Assembly: GCA_002633025.1 (NCBI GenBank)
Contig: NMRB01000297.1
Location: 126,235 to 190,234, forward strand
DNA length: 64,000 bases
Direction of reading: 5' to 3'
Origin: Notospermus geniculatus
Taxonomy: Eukaryota > Nemertea > Pilidiophora > Heteronemertea > Lineidae
Part shown: positions 11,200 to 22,420 of the stretch, piece by piece
How positions within the stretch are numbered: the stretch's first letter is position 1
Layout: every line of letters begins with the position of its first letter
Translations under genes and position numbers: made by a program
The notes under the pieces: model-generated
The model's input: only the letters and a program-made list of their open reading frames with translations
Databases searched by the model: none
Told to the model about the DNA's origin: nothing

Positions 11200-12259
11200 A
11201 GGTTCAAAAGTGTTGTATACCGGGGTTTTGGTATTGCTTTGCAGTTTCTGTAATGTTGCTGGAATGACAATGGAATTCATCAGTTCTCTTGTTCCGTATT
11301 CTCTCCCTCTCCTTTACGGACTCAAACTCCCCTAATGTACGAAACATATCGCCCACTTTGAAATCAACAACGTCACCAGGGAGATCGCGATTCATCTCAT
11401 GGTCGGCCAACTTGGGTGATCAGGATATGCAGTTTCCCGTCTGGGGGTGATTACCACTGACAGGCACCAGAAGATTGAAAATTCGTCCGTTGGGAAGCGT
11501 TAGATCCGCGTGACTACATTTATCATTTGTGGTTCTTCTCTGCTTGTCGCTTTTCCGTTCCATTCTTCCAGAGGGTCACCATTCGGAGTAGTCTTGCCGA
11601 GTGTCTATTTTTCGTTGGCTCCTGCAGTGTACGTCAGCAACAATATTGATGAGAAAATGGTGCCCGCCTTGGAGAGGGCAGACCGAAATGTCATCCCGAA
11701 AAATCATTGTTTTCCAAAGCCATTTTGGGCCAAGGTCAACAATTCTTTGAGGGGTGAAATTTCGTCCTGTCCCCCAACGTGATACGTGTCGTATTGTGAG
11801 TGACGTATCTGTGTGCCATGCCTTCTGATTTAGTCCCAAGGTGAAACTTCTGATTTCACATCCAGTGTTTGAATTAATGGCAGCAGAGATCACTTGTAAT
11901 CGGACCATCTTATTTCAATATGTTGTGTTCCATTCCACTTAGTTTTGACCACTCTTCAATCAGTACCAGAGCAAATTTGTTCAGCGCATTGGTTCATGCA
12001 GTGCCAAAAGTTCATGCCCTTCCTCAGTAATGACCGTCTGATTGGGATTTAGTTGTTATGCACTCTCATGACTTCTGCACCTCCAATCAACGTCATGTCG
12101 CCTGTTCAGCAACATTCCACTGTCCTGTGCCAATATTGTAAGTCTGTGACACGTTGTCCTTGGAATTAATCACGAACAGGATTTTTCAGCACCGGACTAC
12201 TCTGAAGCGTAGGCTACCTCTGGTTGCTGGCAACAGGGAGACGGATTGTTGGATTATGT
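11200..12259. other. Unannotated stretch
   Basis: No supported gene. Two overlapping frames around 11510-11908 lie on opposite strands and show no domain. Confidence 0.35.
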
Positions 12260-12575
12260 TTTCCTCCAGGGCCAAAGCCAAAGTATTATTGGCCCTGCTA
12301 AGTACAGACGAAGCAATCTCAAGCTACTCATGTTCCGCACTTAGGCCTGGTCTTTTAGCCCTTGCAAAGGCACAAGGTACAAGGAACCACGGCATCTGTC
12401 CCATGAGACGGACTGGAGAGGGATACTGCAGCAAACGCGCCTCAAGCCAGTCCGATGGGATCTGGTTTGGATTTTGTTCTACACGATAAAAATCATTGAT
12501 AGAAATCGGTGTTACCACCCTTCTTTCGTGACTGGTCTTGGTCTGTTTTGAAGCTGGCTTCAACCATTCTTGGGC
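12260..12575 (+). mobile_element. SINE body copy, plus strand, with 3' extension
   Basis: Starts TTTTCCTCCAGGGCCAAAG, includes GCCCTTGCAAAGGCACAAGG and CTGTCCCATGAGACGG. The extension TTGTTCTACACGATAAAAAT … GGCTTCAACCATTCTTG also occurs at 18030-18105, so it is a separate dispersed repeat or the SINE tail. Confidence 0.7.
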
Positions 12576-12861
12576 GTATTCGAATCATCCATTCTTGACA
12601 ACACTCGTGCTGACCCAGTTCATGTAGTTGCTGACTTAACTCAAGTCAAGAACGGCAGTCTCGAACGCCGAGAACGCAACCGGAGTCGGGCCAAGAGCGT
12701 CTTCTTCTCACTCCCCACTTGGCGGAGGGTTGAGAAGACTGTGACACGTTCCTGGCTGACTCAGGTTGCATTCTCGGCGTTCGAGACTGCCATTCTCGAG
12801 TTGAGTCAACATCTACATGAACTGGGTCAGTGTTGTCAAGAATGGGGATTCGAATATGCCC
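12571..12861. repeat. Long foldback element, arms about 120 bp
   Basis: The ends GGGCGTATTCGAAT and ATTCGAATATGCCC are inverted. The palindrome continues through GACCCAGTTCATGTAG and CTCGAACGCCGAGAA with scattered mismatches to a central loop near 12700-12730. No coding content. Confidence 0.9.
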
Positions 12862-15295
12862 CTGGTGTACAAAGGGCTATCATTTGGACGGGGTTTGGGA
12901 TTGTGGGTGTGGGCTTGTAGCTTATGTCATGTTTTCTGCCAGCTCGATCATCTGCAGCCATCAAGATTCAAGGATGCTCTGTTGCTCAGTTCCCTCTGCG
13001 ATCAATTTACATGCCTCCATCAGCCAATTCGTGTCAGTAGATCCCAGATTTCACGATTAATTAATCCAAGAGTTCATTTCGTTAATGTGTCTATTTAGGA
13101 TAATGTTGATGAGAAACAAGAATGCTTCATCTCTACAGAGCTGAAAGCTACAGCACTTAGGCATAAAATTCATCGAGATTGAAACTCAGAAACTGCTTCT
13201 TTATATTTAGCACCTCTCAGTGTTATGACCACCACTATTGAACAGGGCCATAAAAAACATCTCCTGAGGTAATCTAAGGCCCTGTACCGGTATACAGAAT
13301 TGGCATTCTATCCATTGGACCAACAGGACATAGCCTACCATGGATGGAGCGAGGTGGAGCAACGGGCTATTTTAGCCAGCTATGCTAGCCAAGCAAAAAA
13401 CGTCACTTCATTTCTATGCGCTACTCTTAATTATGCAGCGTTCAGCTGATGAAAAAAGTGGTTCTAGCAACATCTGTTGGAGTCAAACCAACACCTAGAA
13501 CACTGCTTCTTTGAATTAGCCTATCAATGAACACCTTCACGTGGTGTACATGTATGAATAAATGGACGTAGTGAAGCACAGTCAGACCACTTCACCCCGC
13601 GCTGCTGTGCATTCTGTAGGAGGGCCTAGTATTCCCTGATTTGCAGTAGGCCTACTGGCGTTGCAGGGCAGAATGTCGTCCACTCTGAATCCTAACCCTT
13701 GGTCCCTGTCCTACAACCCCTGATACCTGCTTATCCCCTGACCCTCACAGGCAGTCATTAGATACTGGGTACCCTGGCCTGTTCCATAGGATTAGACGAC
13801 ATCACACTTCGTACCCTAATTGTACCCTACTTGCCCCAAGAGAACAGTATCTTGTAGGGATTGGGGAGTCCATGATCTCTTTGGTTGACCCACGATTGTC
13901 AGGTTGATAGTTCATGTTGGCCTTGGGGTATTGATTTTCATGGTGAAGCTAAACAATCCCCCTTTAGCTATCCATACTCCACTCAATTAATTATTTAAAT
14001 CTCAATTCAACTGAGCTGACTTGAAGGATACCATGACAAAGACCCTTTTCAGCATATAATGTGGCATATGACCATTGACTCTCATTAACCAAACAATACA
14101 TCCATCTTTTCTGTCCTATGTGTCATGCTAGATAAGGGGTTTAAATAACAAATGCCCCAGACACACACTGGCTAAGGGATTTAAAAGCCTCCTGATGATT
14201 GCTCGAAGATACATTCTGCCGTTGACAAAGCATAAGCTGGTGTAAGCGTAAGCTGGTGTAAGTCTTCAGCTGTGTTTGATGTGTCCAACCAGGGTTCTGC
14301 AACATCTAATGCTAGAGGGATACAAACGAATAATGCTATGACATGACTGGCACAGTCATATTTGAGTGGTGACCGCAGTGGTGACTTTTGACCTTTCTCC
14401 TTTTAACACCGAGGCTCAATACTTATACAATCCATTATTCCAGTTTTGTCTCTGGGATTCCTTGAGCGGCCTTTCGTGCATCCGAGTCCCACACCACCCA
14501 GATCATGTAACCCAGGTTGGGTATAGGGGAGAGATGGTCATTGAGGCTCAATCATGCATGGAGTTGTTGCACTTTTGCAACCCTGCCTCAGTCTACATGT
14601 CTTGTATCATCTGGCCTAGGCGATTGGTGGTCTCCTGCTAGTTCCTGAACACTCACTGAGAGAGATGGCACTTGATGGTCATGGCTGTGCCAAAGACGGC
14701 CACCCTTTGGACCTTCCTCAGAAAAGCACCTTGGCACTTGACTAGACTGCCTAGCCCCTTTACCTCCTAAGGCCTGAAGGGTGCTGAGCGTCCCCAAAGC
14801 GAAAGGGACTACGTTGACATGAAATCCATGGTGGATTTCTTTCCATCTTCTCTGAAATGTATCTTAGTTAGCCTATCTGGATGTTCATTCACCAATCATG
14901 GAAATTGGCAAACATTCACCTGAGCTTACCTCACTCCCAGTGAATTCACCCCGTACTGGTTTCCTGTTGCCGAGGTTGTCCACCAAAGTTGATACCCACC
15001 TGTTTCTGCGATCATTCTCCGTATTTCCTGTATTTCCTGGTTGTAAAAATGTGAAAAAATCTCGGCAGATGTTGCGGTTGTAAGCTACAAGATTCCTGAG
15101 GTGGGATTGGAAATTCTTTGTTGACTATACGTTCAGAAGTTTGTATCAGTGTAATTGCTTCTACAAATGGCTGCTACGCCAAGGCTAAGATAGGACAAGA
15201 TCTGACAGCCAACATGGTCAAGTGGTTATCACATCCACTAAGCAAGCTCTTCATGTCCGTCACATAGGACAGTAAGTCAAGATGACTTGTAGTCC
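12862..15295. other. Unannotated 2.4 kb stretch
   Basis: The longest frames are short, mutually overlapping and lack domains or splice context. I recognise no repeat structure. Confidence 0.35.
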
Positions 15296-15410
15296 TTGTT
15301 CCTTTGCTAGGGCAAGTAAAATACTCTATCCAAGTGAGGAACATGAGTAGCTTGAGATGGCCTCTTCTATTACCGCTGTGGTTTCGGCCCAGTCCATAAC
15401 AGCATGATGA
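15296..15410 (-). mobile_element. SINE body copy, minus strand
   Basis: TTCCTTTGCTAGGGCAAGTA, CAAGTGAGGAACATGAGTAG and GAGATGGCCTCTTC match the family consensus. Confidence 0.75.
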
Positions 15411-15689
15411 AACAGTGGCATTGTCAACCATTTAAAATGCACTAAATTTGTTTACTAAAATGCACTACTTTACCTTGTACAAAAGGCCAAAATGTATGTC
15501 AAAATGATGCAATAGCAAAGTGGTTTTGACACATAACGCATCAGTAGGCAATGGTCAGTCTCATTCTGTGAGTCTCATTTTGTCGGTCCAAAATATTGAA
15601 TCAAGCGCTCCAGAGCACCTATTGCGGTTATATTCACTCTGTATAGACAATATATATAGACCAATTTATGTACAGCAGGAGAAAACTGG

Positions 15690-15815
15690 AGTGCCCAGAG
15701 AAAATCCATGCTGTCAAAGAGTACCCTCTCTGCGACATGAAGAAGGAGACAGAACAGAGGTCGAACCATGGACTTGCAGAGTGACCAACACCAAAAATGT
15801 TTCTAAATCACCACT
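15690..15815 (-). mobile_element. tRNA-derived SINE head and body, minus strand
   Basis: On the minus strand CAGAGTGGTG (A-box-like) is followed by CATGGTTCGACCTC (B-box-like). It then runs into a body with ATGTCGCAGAGAGGGTAC and GGCACTCCAGTTTTCTC. Confidence 0.55.
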
Positions 15816-16921
15816 CTGACAGCCCCAATGCACAGAGTTGCCGTAACTGCCTTATGGGTACAGAAATCACTGCTGAATGCAAGTGAAGATTTTTCTCAGT
15901 ATAATTTTGGAAACACCCATTTTTGGAGTGCACTTTTTGTTCACTGTGTTGCTACAGTTGCACTAGTTTTACCCGTTGGAGTGTTAGCTTGGGATGCTGC
16001 AAGTGGACATGGAAAATATCCTGCGCATGTCCTGATTTCTCGACAAATATTGTGGAGTGGAGCACAAAAATCTTGCATGAGTGACGCAGATGGCAGAACA
16101 AACAAGGAAACTAAATGATTGGACGTGATGTAAAGCTTGTACAGATAATCATTATTTTGTCATTTCTGCAGGAGTGCAACATTTAGAAGTGAAATACTCG
16201 CAATGTTCTGTGCTTTGATACTCAGTGAGTTGGCAATGCAACACTATTTTACAAAGATTCATTCCAGATTCGTTACTGACTGCATTACTGACTGCAACAT
16301 TTGAGCATTTTCTCCTGGAGTTTTTTCACAGGTGTTTACTAACACATAAAATCCAGCATCACTGGTCCATTTGAAGTTAAGATCTTCGCACCTGAAAAGT
16401 GGCTATTTTTGGCGCCAAAGGTATTCAGGGTTGGACTTGAGAAAAACATTCTTCTTATCATTGAACATCACCATAAAGTGGGTCAGTTTCCAGTGGTTAT
16501 CTGTGGAGTGTTGTTTGCGGTTTGATTACGGGCATTGATTCCTAACCTGTGGAGGAGGGCAGATCGCATTGAAAGCGACAAGCATCTTCGAAGGATATTC
16601 AACAATTTTTGGGAGTAAAATCATATTTACTCCTTCACATTTTACGTGTGTTCGTTTTCTTGGAATATTCTGACTTTTACTTCGAACTTTCAAAAACGTG
16701 ATGACTCTTGTTCCATTGGTTTGTATGAAAATCTAAATTCCGCAATCTCAGGCTAATTAATTTTCCTAATTAATTAATATTCGTTTACCCTTTAAATAAG
16801 GCTCAATTTGTGGGCAAGGTCTCGTGCCATATCATACTCTCCCAGACACTCAATTTTCCCATATGAATTGTTACAGGAACTAATATTTGGCTTGTGCAGT
16901 CACAATCATTTGACATGGGGG
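15816..16921. other. Unannotated stretch
   Basis: A 96-codon plus frame at 15828-16118 has no domain and overlaps the SINE edge. Not called as a gene. Confidence 0.35.
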
Positions 16922-17270
16922 CTCAAGGTCACATTCTATGTCAAGGTTATGGTGTAGTTTCTGTCGTGAGGTCAGTCAGTTTCTAGTTCCTGTGATAACG
17001 ACAAGTTCGCACATCTAGCTTTTGTTGGAAGGTCAGGGTTATGTTAGTTTCAGGGAAAAACTGGGTCACCGTCCAGCTGCTGTAGAAAGGTCATGGTCAC
17101 AGTTTATATTCTCTGCCGATTTCAGAATACAATTCTGCTTTTCACCGTTGACCGCAGATGAGGTCAGTGATACAGACATTCTCGTTTGTGTTTTAAAGGT
17201 CACTGATCTCTCAATCTCGAGGTCAAGTCTGCCATGTCTGTCACTCTTTCTATAGGTCAAGGCCACTTTC
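16922..17270. repeat. Degenerate AGGTCA-bearing repeat
   Basis: AGGTCA or a close variant recurs about ten times (near 16925, 16968, 17031, 17088, 17160, 17196, 17218, 17255) at intervals of roughly 25-70 bp, often as AAGGTCATGGTCAC. It looks like a decayed tandem repeat. The core is also the nuclear-receptor half site. Confidence 0.6.
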
Positions 17271-18989
17271 TGTATGATGGGTGGGATTGTAAAATATTAG
17301 GGAACCCCTGTCAGAAGGAAATTCCAGTATAGACCCACATATTTGGTACAAATGTACTCTAAGGGAACTCCAAAGTGTACTTTGGTGACAAATACTTGAG
17401 ATGCTTTGAGTGTGCTGGGTTATCTCATGTTGGTGAGGCTGTCTGACTTCTCACACCAGTTCCTGATGTGTTTAGGATAATTTGGGAAATTGCTAGATTT
17501 ATCACGGGATGCTGGTAATAATTGAGTTCATATTGCCGGGAGGAATATTATCTAGTTTTATACGAGAACAGTTTGGACGAGTCTCTCCTTGAGCCAGTTG
17601 AAGCCAGCTCACCGTAACAGAGGCTTTGTGCCGTCGACTTGGAGACAGATTGAACGGGACAGGTGTGACAGGAATCAACGTCCTAGGAATGCAAGTCCGC
17701 CAAACAATAGCCCGCTATTGTAAGGTTATATCCGAATGGTCATGGTCTCCATAGCCATTATTCTAATCCCTCGCTGAACAACAGGACCAGACTTTGATTC
17801 CGGGGGACTTTGATTCCTGTCACACCTGGTCTCAAGTCAGTTACGACCACTTTGACCATGTTCCTGTACCTGGTACTGCCGGTTTCTTTTCTTTCTTTGT
17901 TGATTTTAGTACCCGTGCGCAGAATTGGATTGAGGCCAGTCAGTTTGTTCGTTCTACACAAGGAAATTTAGTGTCTCTGATTGACTCTGTCCTTCCCGAA
18001 ACCGAGCTGAAGCCATTTCGGTTGAATCTGATTTGGATTTCATTCTACATGATAAAAATCGTAATGACTGATCTCGGACTGGTTCGAAACCGGCTTCAAC
18101 CGTTCTTGTGGTCATGAAGAGCAGACACCTTCACAACTAATCGCGAGAGTTGCACGAATCAGTCACTGGCAACTGAACACTTTGAGTTCTGAACATGCCC
18201 AAATGCACACTTCCTGATCGAAAGACGATCAGGTCGCAAGCCAATTGGCCAGATTAGTTGGACCGCCATTGTTGCAGTTGAATGGAACGACCGGTTGATT
18301 GACCGACTTCAATCGACCGAAAGTTACGGACTGGTGGGTAGGTCGTGTGAAATGAGTTGCAGAGCTGAGTTAAATGTCTGAAACTGCTTTCTTCAACATG
18401 TTTTTTAATCGTGTGCCTAAATGGTGAACTCTTTGGAGATTTATTGTTTGCTTGGCTCTTAAGGTGGTTCAATACCATTACATATTCACCACCCTGTTGA
18501 ATGCAATTTCGGGAAAAAACTTTATGCATATTTATTTGAATTTCGACGTCTTTTTGGTCGTAAATTTCACTGCGAGTAACAGAATGTTACGATATTTATT
18601 CAAGCCGCATATCGGCCTGTGCCAGATGAATCTACGCCGTCAATGGCAGGGCAAGAAATCGCATCGAAGATTTGTTCAAATATTTGAATCGTAAAATTGG
18701 TCCGATGATGGTTCAGTGTCATCCGTGTGGCTGCCTGTGTGCATCTACGACCAGACCTTCTTGAGCTGTTCTCTGTCACGTAATTACAGCCATTGTGCTG
18801 CGGTATATCTCAAATTGATAAAAAATGTTTGACCTGGAAAAATTTAATCAGAATTTTATCGCAAGTTTGCACGATGCATAATTTGTTTTAATCAATGTCC
18901 CTATATGGCCATCCTTTGGTAAAAGAGATTGTATCCACTGATGATCAGTGAGGGCATGTTGGGTAAGTGACAGTGAACAGTGATCCGAT
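17271..18989. other. Unannotated stretch with one dispersed repeat
   Basis: 18030-18105 (ATTCTACATGATAAAAATCG … GGCTTCAACCGTTCTTG) matches 12463-12575. Otherwise nothing is recognised. A TCAATCGACCG/CGACCGGTTGATTG inverted motif lies at 18285-18320. Confidence 0.4.
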
Positions 18990-19700
18990 TTTGCCTACCT
19001 AATTTTGCTTAATCCCATTTTGCCTGCTTCCCTTTTCACCTACCTTTCATTTTGCCTTAACCCATCATCACTGACTTGGAAAGAATTTGTGAAATAATCC
19101 CTGCATGGTTGATTGTCTCACAAGAGAATCTCGACTGCGGCATGTTGGAAATGTAGAACTAAACAGGGGAGTAGCTGAACTGTGTTGTTGGCAAAATTGC
19201 TTGTCGGCTTAATAGGTTGGAGGCAAAATGTATGTTGGGCAACTGGGGAGTAGGCAAAACAAGTGCCGGTTAAATGGGAGTAGGTGAAATAGGTGGCAGG
19301 TGAAGTGGGTGTTAGGCAAGTGATTATTAGGTAAAATGGGAGGAGGCAAAATGGGCATACAGGTGCAGGTGAAATGGGACCAGGGAAAATGGGTTGTAGG
19401 CTGAATGGGCTGGAGGAGAAATGTATATTGGGCAAATGGGAGCATGCAAAACAGGTGCAGGTGAAATGGGAGTAGGCAAAATGGATTGTAGGCAAAATGG
19501 GGAGGAGGCAAAATGAGTTGGAGGCAAAATGTATGTTGGACAAAATGGGAGCAGACGAAACAGGTGCAGGTGAAATGGACTAGGCAAAATGGGTTGTAGG
19601 CAGAATGTTTATCAGGAGAAATGGGAAGTAGCAAAACAGGAGTTGGCAAAATGGGAGTAGGCCTACCAGTAGGCAAAATTGGAGGAAGTGAAATGGGCTG
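18990..19700. repeat. ATGGGAGTAGGCAAAA tandem array with inverted lead
   Basis: From about 19130 to 19700 the sequence repeats GGTGAAATGGGAGTAGG and GGCAAAATGGGTTGTAGG modules of roughly 18-20 bp, combined into about 60 bp higher-order units. A short block at 18990-19060 holds the same modules in reverse complement (TTTTGCCTGC, TTTTCACCTACC), so the array is flanked by an inverted copy. Pro/His-rich minus-strand frames across it are artefacts. Confidence 0.9.
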
Positions 19701-20322
19701 TGACCAAAGTGACAACTACATGTACATTATACTCTGCACTGCAGTTTATTTGGTGGTACAGCATCGAGCTATTTTCTGCCTTTTATCATTAGAGGAAAGA
19801 ATCAGCAATTCCTGATTAATATTCAGGTCATGCACTTCTTTACTCCCTGCTTCCCGATTGACACATCACAAAACCACAAAACAATTTCTTAAATGAGATG
19901 TTTTACAGAAAAACAAGAACATTTAAAACCTTATTGAAATTCATGACAAGCGCTCAGCACCATTAAACATCCAAATTTCACTCTGAAAATAAAAGAACTT
20001 TTTGCCCATTCATTGCAGTATGAATACAAATGAATACTAAATTCATATGAGTGTTTTTACAAATTCAGTCATTTAACTTCAGTCACTCTCTGGATACATA
20101 ATTGATTTCAGTTCATACATGTAAGTCTGTGTGCATTGCAGTGTGTTGAAATGGATTTGGCATATTTTCGGATGCGGTCCTCAAATATTCCATGTTTTGT
20201 GTTGACTCTGTGTGAGAGAACGGATTCTTTTGTTAACTCATCAAGGCCAGCTTCAATTTGAGAAAATCAGTCTATAGAATGCACTAACATGTAGGCCCTT
20301 GTGAATACAAATCATTAGCTTT
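19701..20322. other. Unannotated stretch
   Basis: AT-rich, no recognised features. Confidence 0.35.
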
Positions 20323-20834
20323 ATAGACCTTTCCAACAAAGATGCAGTCTAACAGTTTTCACTATATGACATCAGAAGCTTAAAGGACCACTGTATTGCA
20401 TCTTTCTGTCGACAGCCGGCGCCACAGGCACCATGCTCCAATACTGTAGTTAAGCCTTTCGCCCCAGTGTTGGAGAATGTATGATTGCAGTCTCGGTCAC
20501 CCAGCCGCTGGGGATCGAACAAGTTTGTGTAGCAGTACTGCGGAACGAAACGGCTGGCTGCGCGAGACTAGTTGCATGCGGTAGTTTACCAAGTCATTAA
20601 TAGGGGTCTCCCCCTTAACGCGGGTAGGTGTAACGCAGGATTGGGAAGCAATACTGTGGTCCTTTAATACCATTCAATGGCCACTGGCACGCTAAGTGGG
20701 CCATGGGCACAAAAATTTAGGTAAAATACATGTCTTTATCTATTTTTGGTTTGATATATGCTTGGACAATGAATGGCCATGACGTCATGTGGGAGAACTT
20801 GTCGGCCACCATCTTTGTTGGAAAGGTCCGTCTA
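20323..20834. mobile_element. Family D MITE interrupted by a TTAA MITE
   Basis: The ends TAGACCTTTCCAACAAAGAT and ATCTTTGTTGGAAAGGTCC are inverted repeats. It is homologous to 7610-7832. Its own sequence stops at GAAGC (20379) and resumes at TACCATTCAATGGCC (20668) on the far side of an inserted element. Confidence 0.9.
20380..20667. mobile_element. TTAA-flanked MITE nested in family D
   Basis: Bounded by TTAA on both sides, with terminal inverted repeats AAAGGACCACTGTATTGC and GCAATACTGTGGTCCTTT. The interior GTCGACAGCCGGCGCC corresponds, inverted, to GGCGCCGGCTGTCGA in the copy at 32080-32291. TTAA targets are characteristic of piggyBac-like and Kolobok-like transposases. Confidence 0.9.
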
Positions 20835-21397
20835 AGTCCTAGTATTCCTCATGTCTTGTGGATTTAAATTTGTTTTTGGCCCACTAGCAACCAAGTACGT
20901 TTCAGGCCTTTGACATTTTGATGTTTTTGAAAGAGCATGACATCATTCGCTAATCACCTCAGAAACTTCATCAACAATTATTTGCATAGGATTACGTCTC
21001 ATCAGTTTTGTGAGTAAGATGAAAAATGATGGGATTTTCTTGGCAAATTTTAAGATTGATCCCAATTCCCAAACGTGTCTTTTAGATCTGCGTCAACTCA
21101 AGCTTATCATTGAAATGTATGTCTACCTGTACAATGATGTACAGTAATATATATCAAGTTAAGATGTAGCCATCTTTACAATGACAAATGCATATCTTTG
21201 ATAAGCTTTCGTTGAAATGGGCTTAGAAGCTGTAAAGTTTTCCTTGACTTACAGAAGTTGAGTACATACACTTCAACATGCTACAATTCAATGGATTATG
21301 GTCGTGGATAATTTCGATGGATTATACTTCATGACTCTACAGTAACAAACAGTTATTCAATATGTCGATAACTAATTCTTGATGTTGAAGGATCGCT
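20835..21397. other. 5' flank of the first tensin coding exon
   Basis: No TATA box or clear start site is visible. TCTACAG before 21340 could be a splice acceptor for an exon carrying the 5' UTR; an in-frame TGA sits 12 nt upstream of the first ATG, so coding does not extend further left in this frame. Confidence 0.4.
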
Positions 21398-22420
21398 ATG
21401 CCTGTGGCGTCAAAAATGCGTCTCTGCGGAAGTTGTGTTGGAAAGTCTTCACGGTGTTCACCACCAATGAATGGAACACCAGCGCAGCACAACACCAATA
21501 ATGTTGGCCGAGGGATACTTGTGAATCATACAGATACGAACCGGAATATACAGGGTGTGAGTTCACAAAGGAATAAGTCGTCCCAGGGACAGGCAAAACC
21601 GAGCGTCCATTTTTCAAATTCGACGGGAGCATCTTCACATGGGAATAACAATGATGGATCTAATCATTTTAACAAAGTTGGTGTCACTTCTCTCGGACAT
21701 GTCGGAAATACGAGTCAAAATCATCATGGGACCACAAACCAGTCGAGTTTGAACACGGCGGACCAAGTGAACAAAAATGTGTACTATAGTCCGGATGATC
21801 ACAGTGTATCATGTTCAAATATTGCACACAGTTCACTGCAGATGGTTTCTAATTCAAATGTCCAGCATAGTTCACAGAATCCGATTGTTTCATGTTCACA
21901 CACTGTTCACAGTTCACAGCATCAGACAGTTTCAAGTCCAATGGGTGTGAACAGTCAACATGGTCAACCTGTTTCAACTTCAAACAGTTTGTTCAGTTGT
22001 TCACATCAGCAGACTTTTCCACTTTCAAACACGATATACAGCCCACAAATTCAGACTGTTCAAAGTTCAAACAAATTTTTTAGTAGTCCACAGCACATGG
22101 GCCAAAATACGAACAGATTTTACAGCCCACAACATCAAACTGTGCAAAATTCCAACAAATTCTACAGTCCTCAACACCATCCAGTTTCAAGTTTGAATAG
22201 TGTTTGTGCTTCTGCGCATCAGACAATTTCAAGTGTGAACAGTGTTTATAGTCCTCAACATCAGACAGTTTCAAGTGTGAACAGTGTTTATGGTCCTCAG
22301 CATCAGACATTTTCAACTCATCAGATGGTTCCGTCAGTTCCGCAGATCTCTCAGCAACATCAGACACTTCAAGCCAGCCATGACCTTCATAACAATAACA
22401 GCTGCCCTCATCATTTACAG
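21398..22420 (+). CDS. tns: Tensin exon 1: Ser/Gln/His/Asn-rich N-terminus
   Basis: 341 codons from the first ATG after an in-frame TGA; a second ATG (MRLCGSC, A at -3) six codons on has the better start context. The exon ends TTACAG|gtaatg in phase 0. The protein is almost entirely S, Q, H, N, T and V, with a recurring module of the type [12 protein letters not shown]; two consecutive copies ([14 protein letters not shown]) lie near 22220-22315. There is no C1 or other folded domain. Assignment to tensin rests on phase continuity with the next exons and on lack of any other gene here. It might instead be an isoform-specific first exon. Confidence 0.75.

Noticed and set aside
19118-19715. Overlapping 141- and 168-codon minus frames rich in Pro, His, Phe
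   Set aside because: Several frames are open together across a tandem array; the repeats, not protein constraint, explain it.
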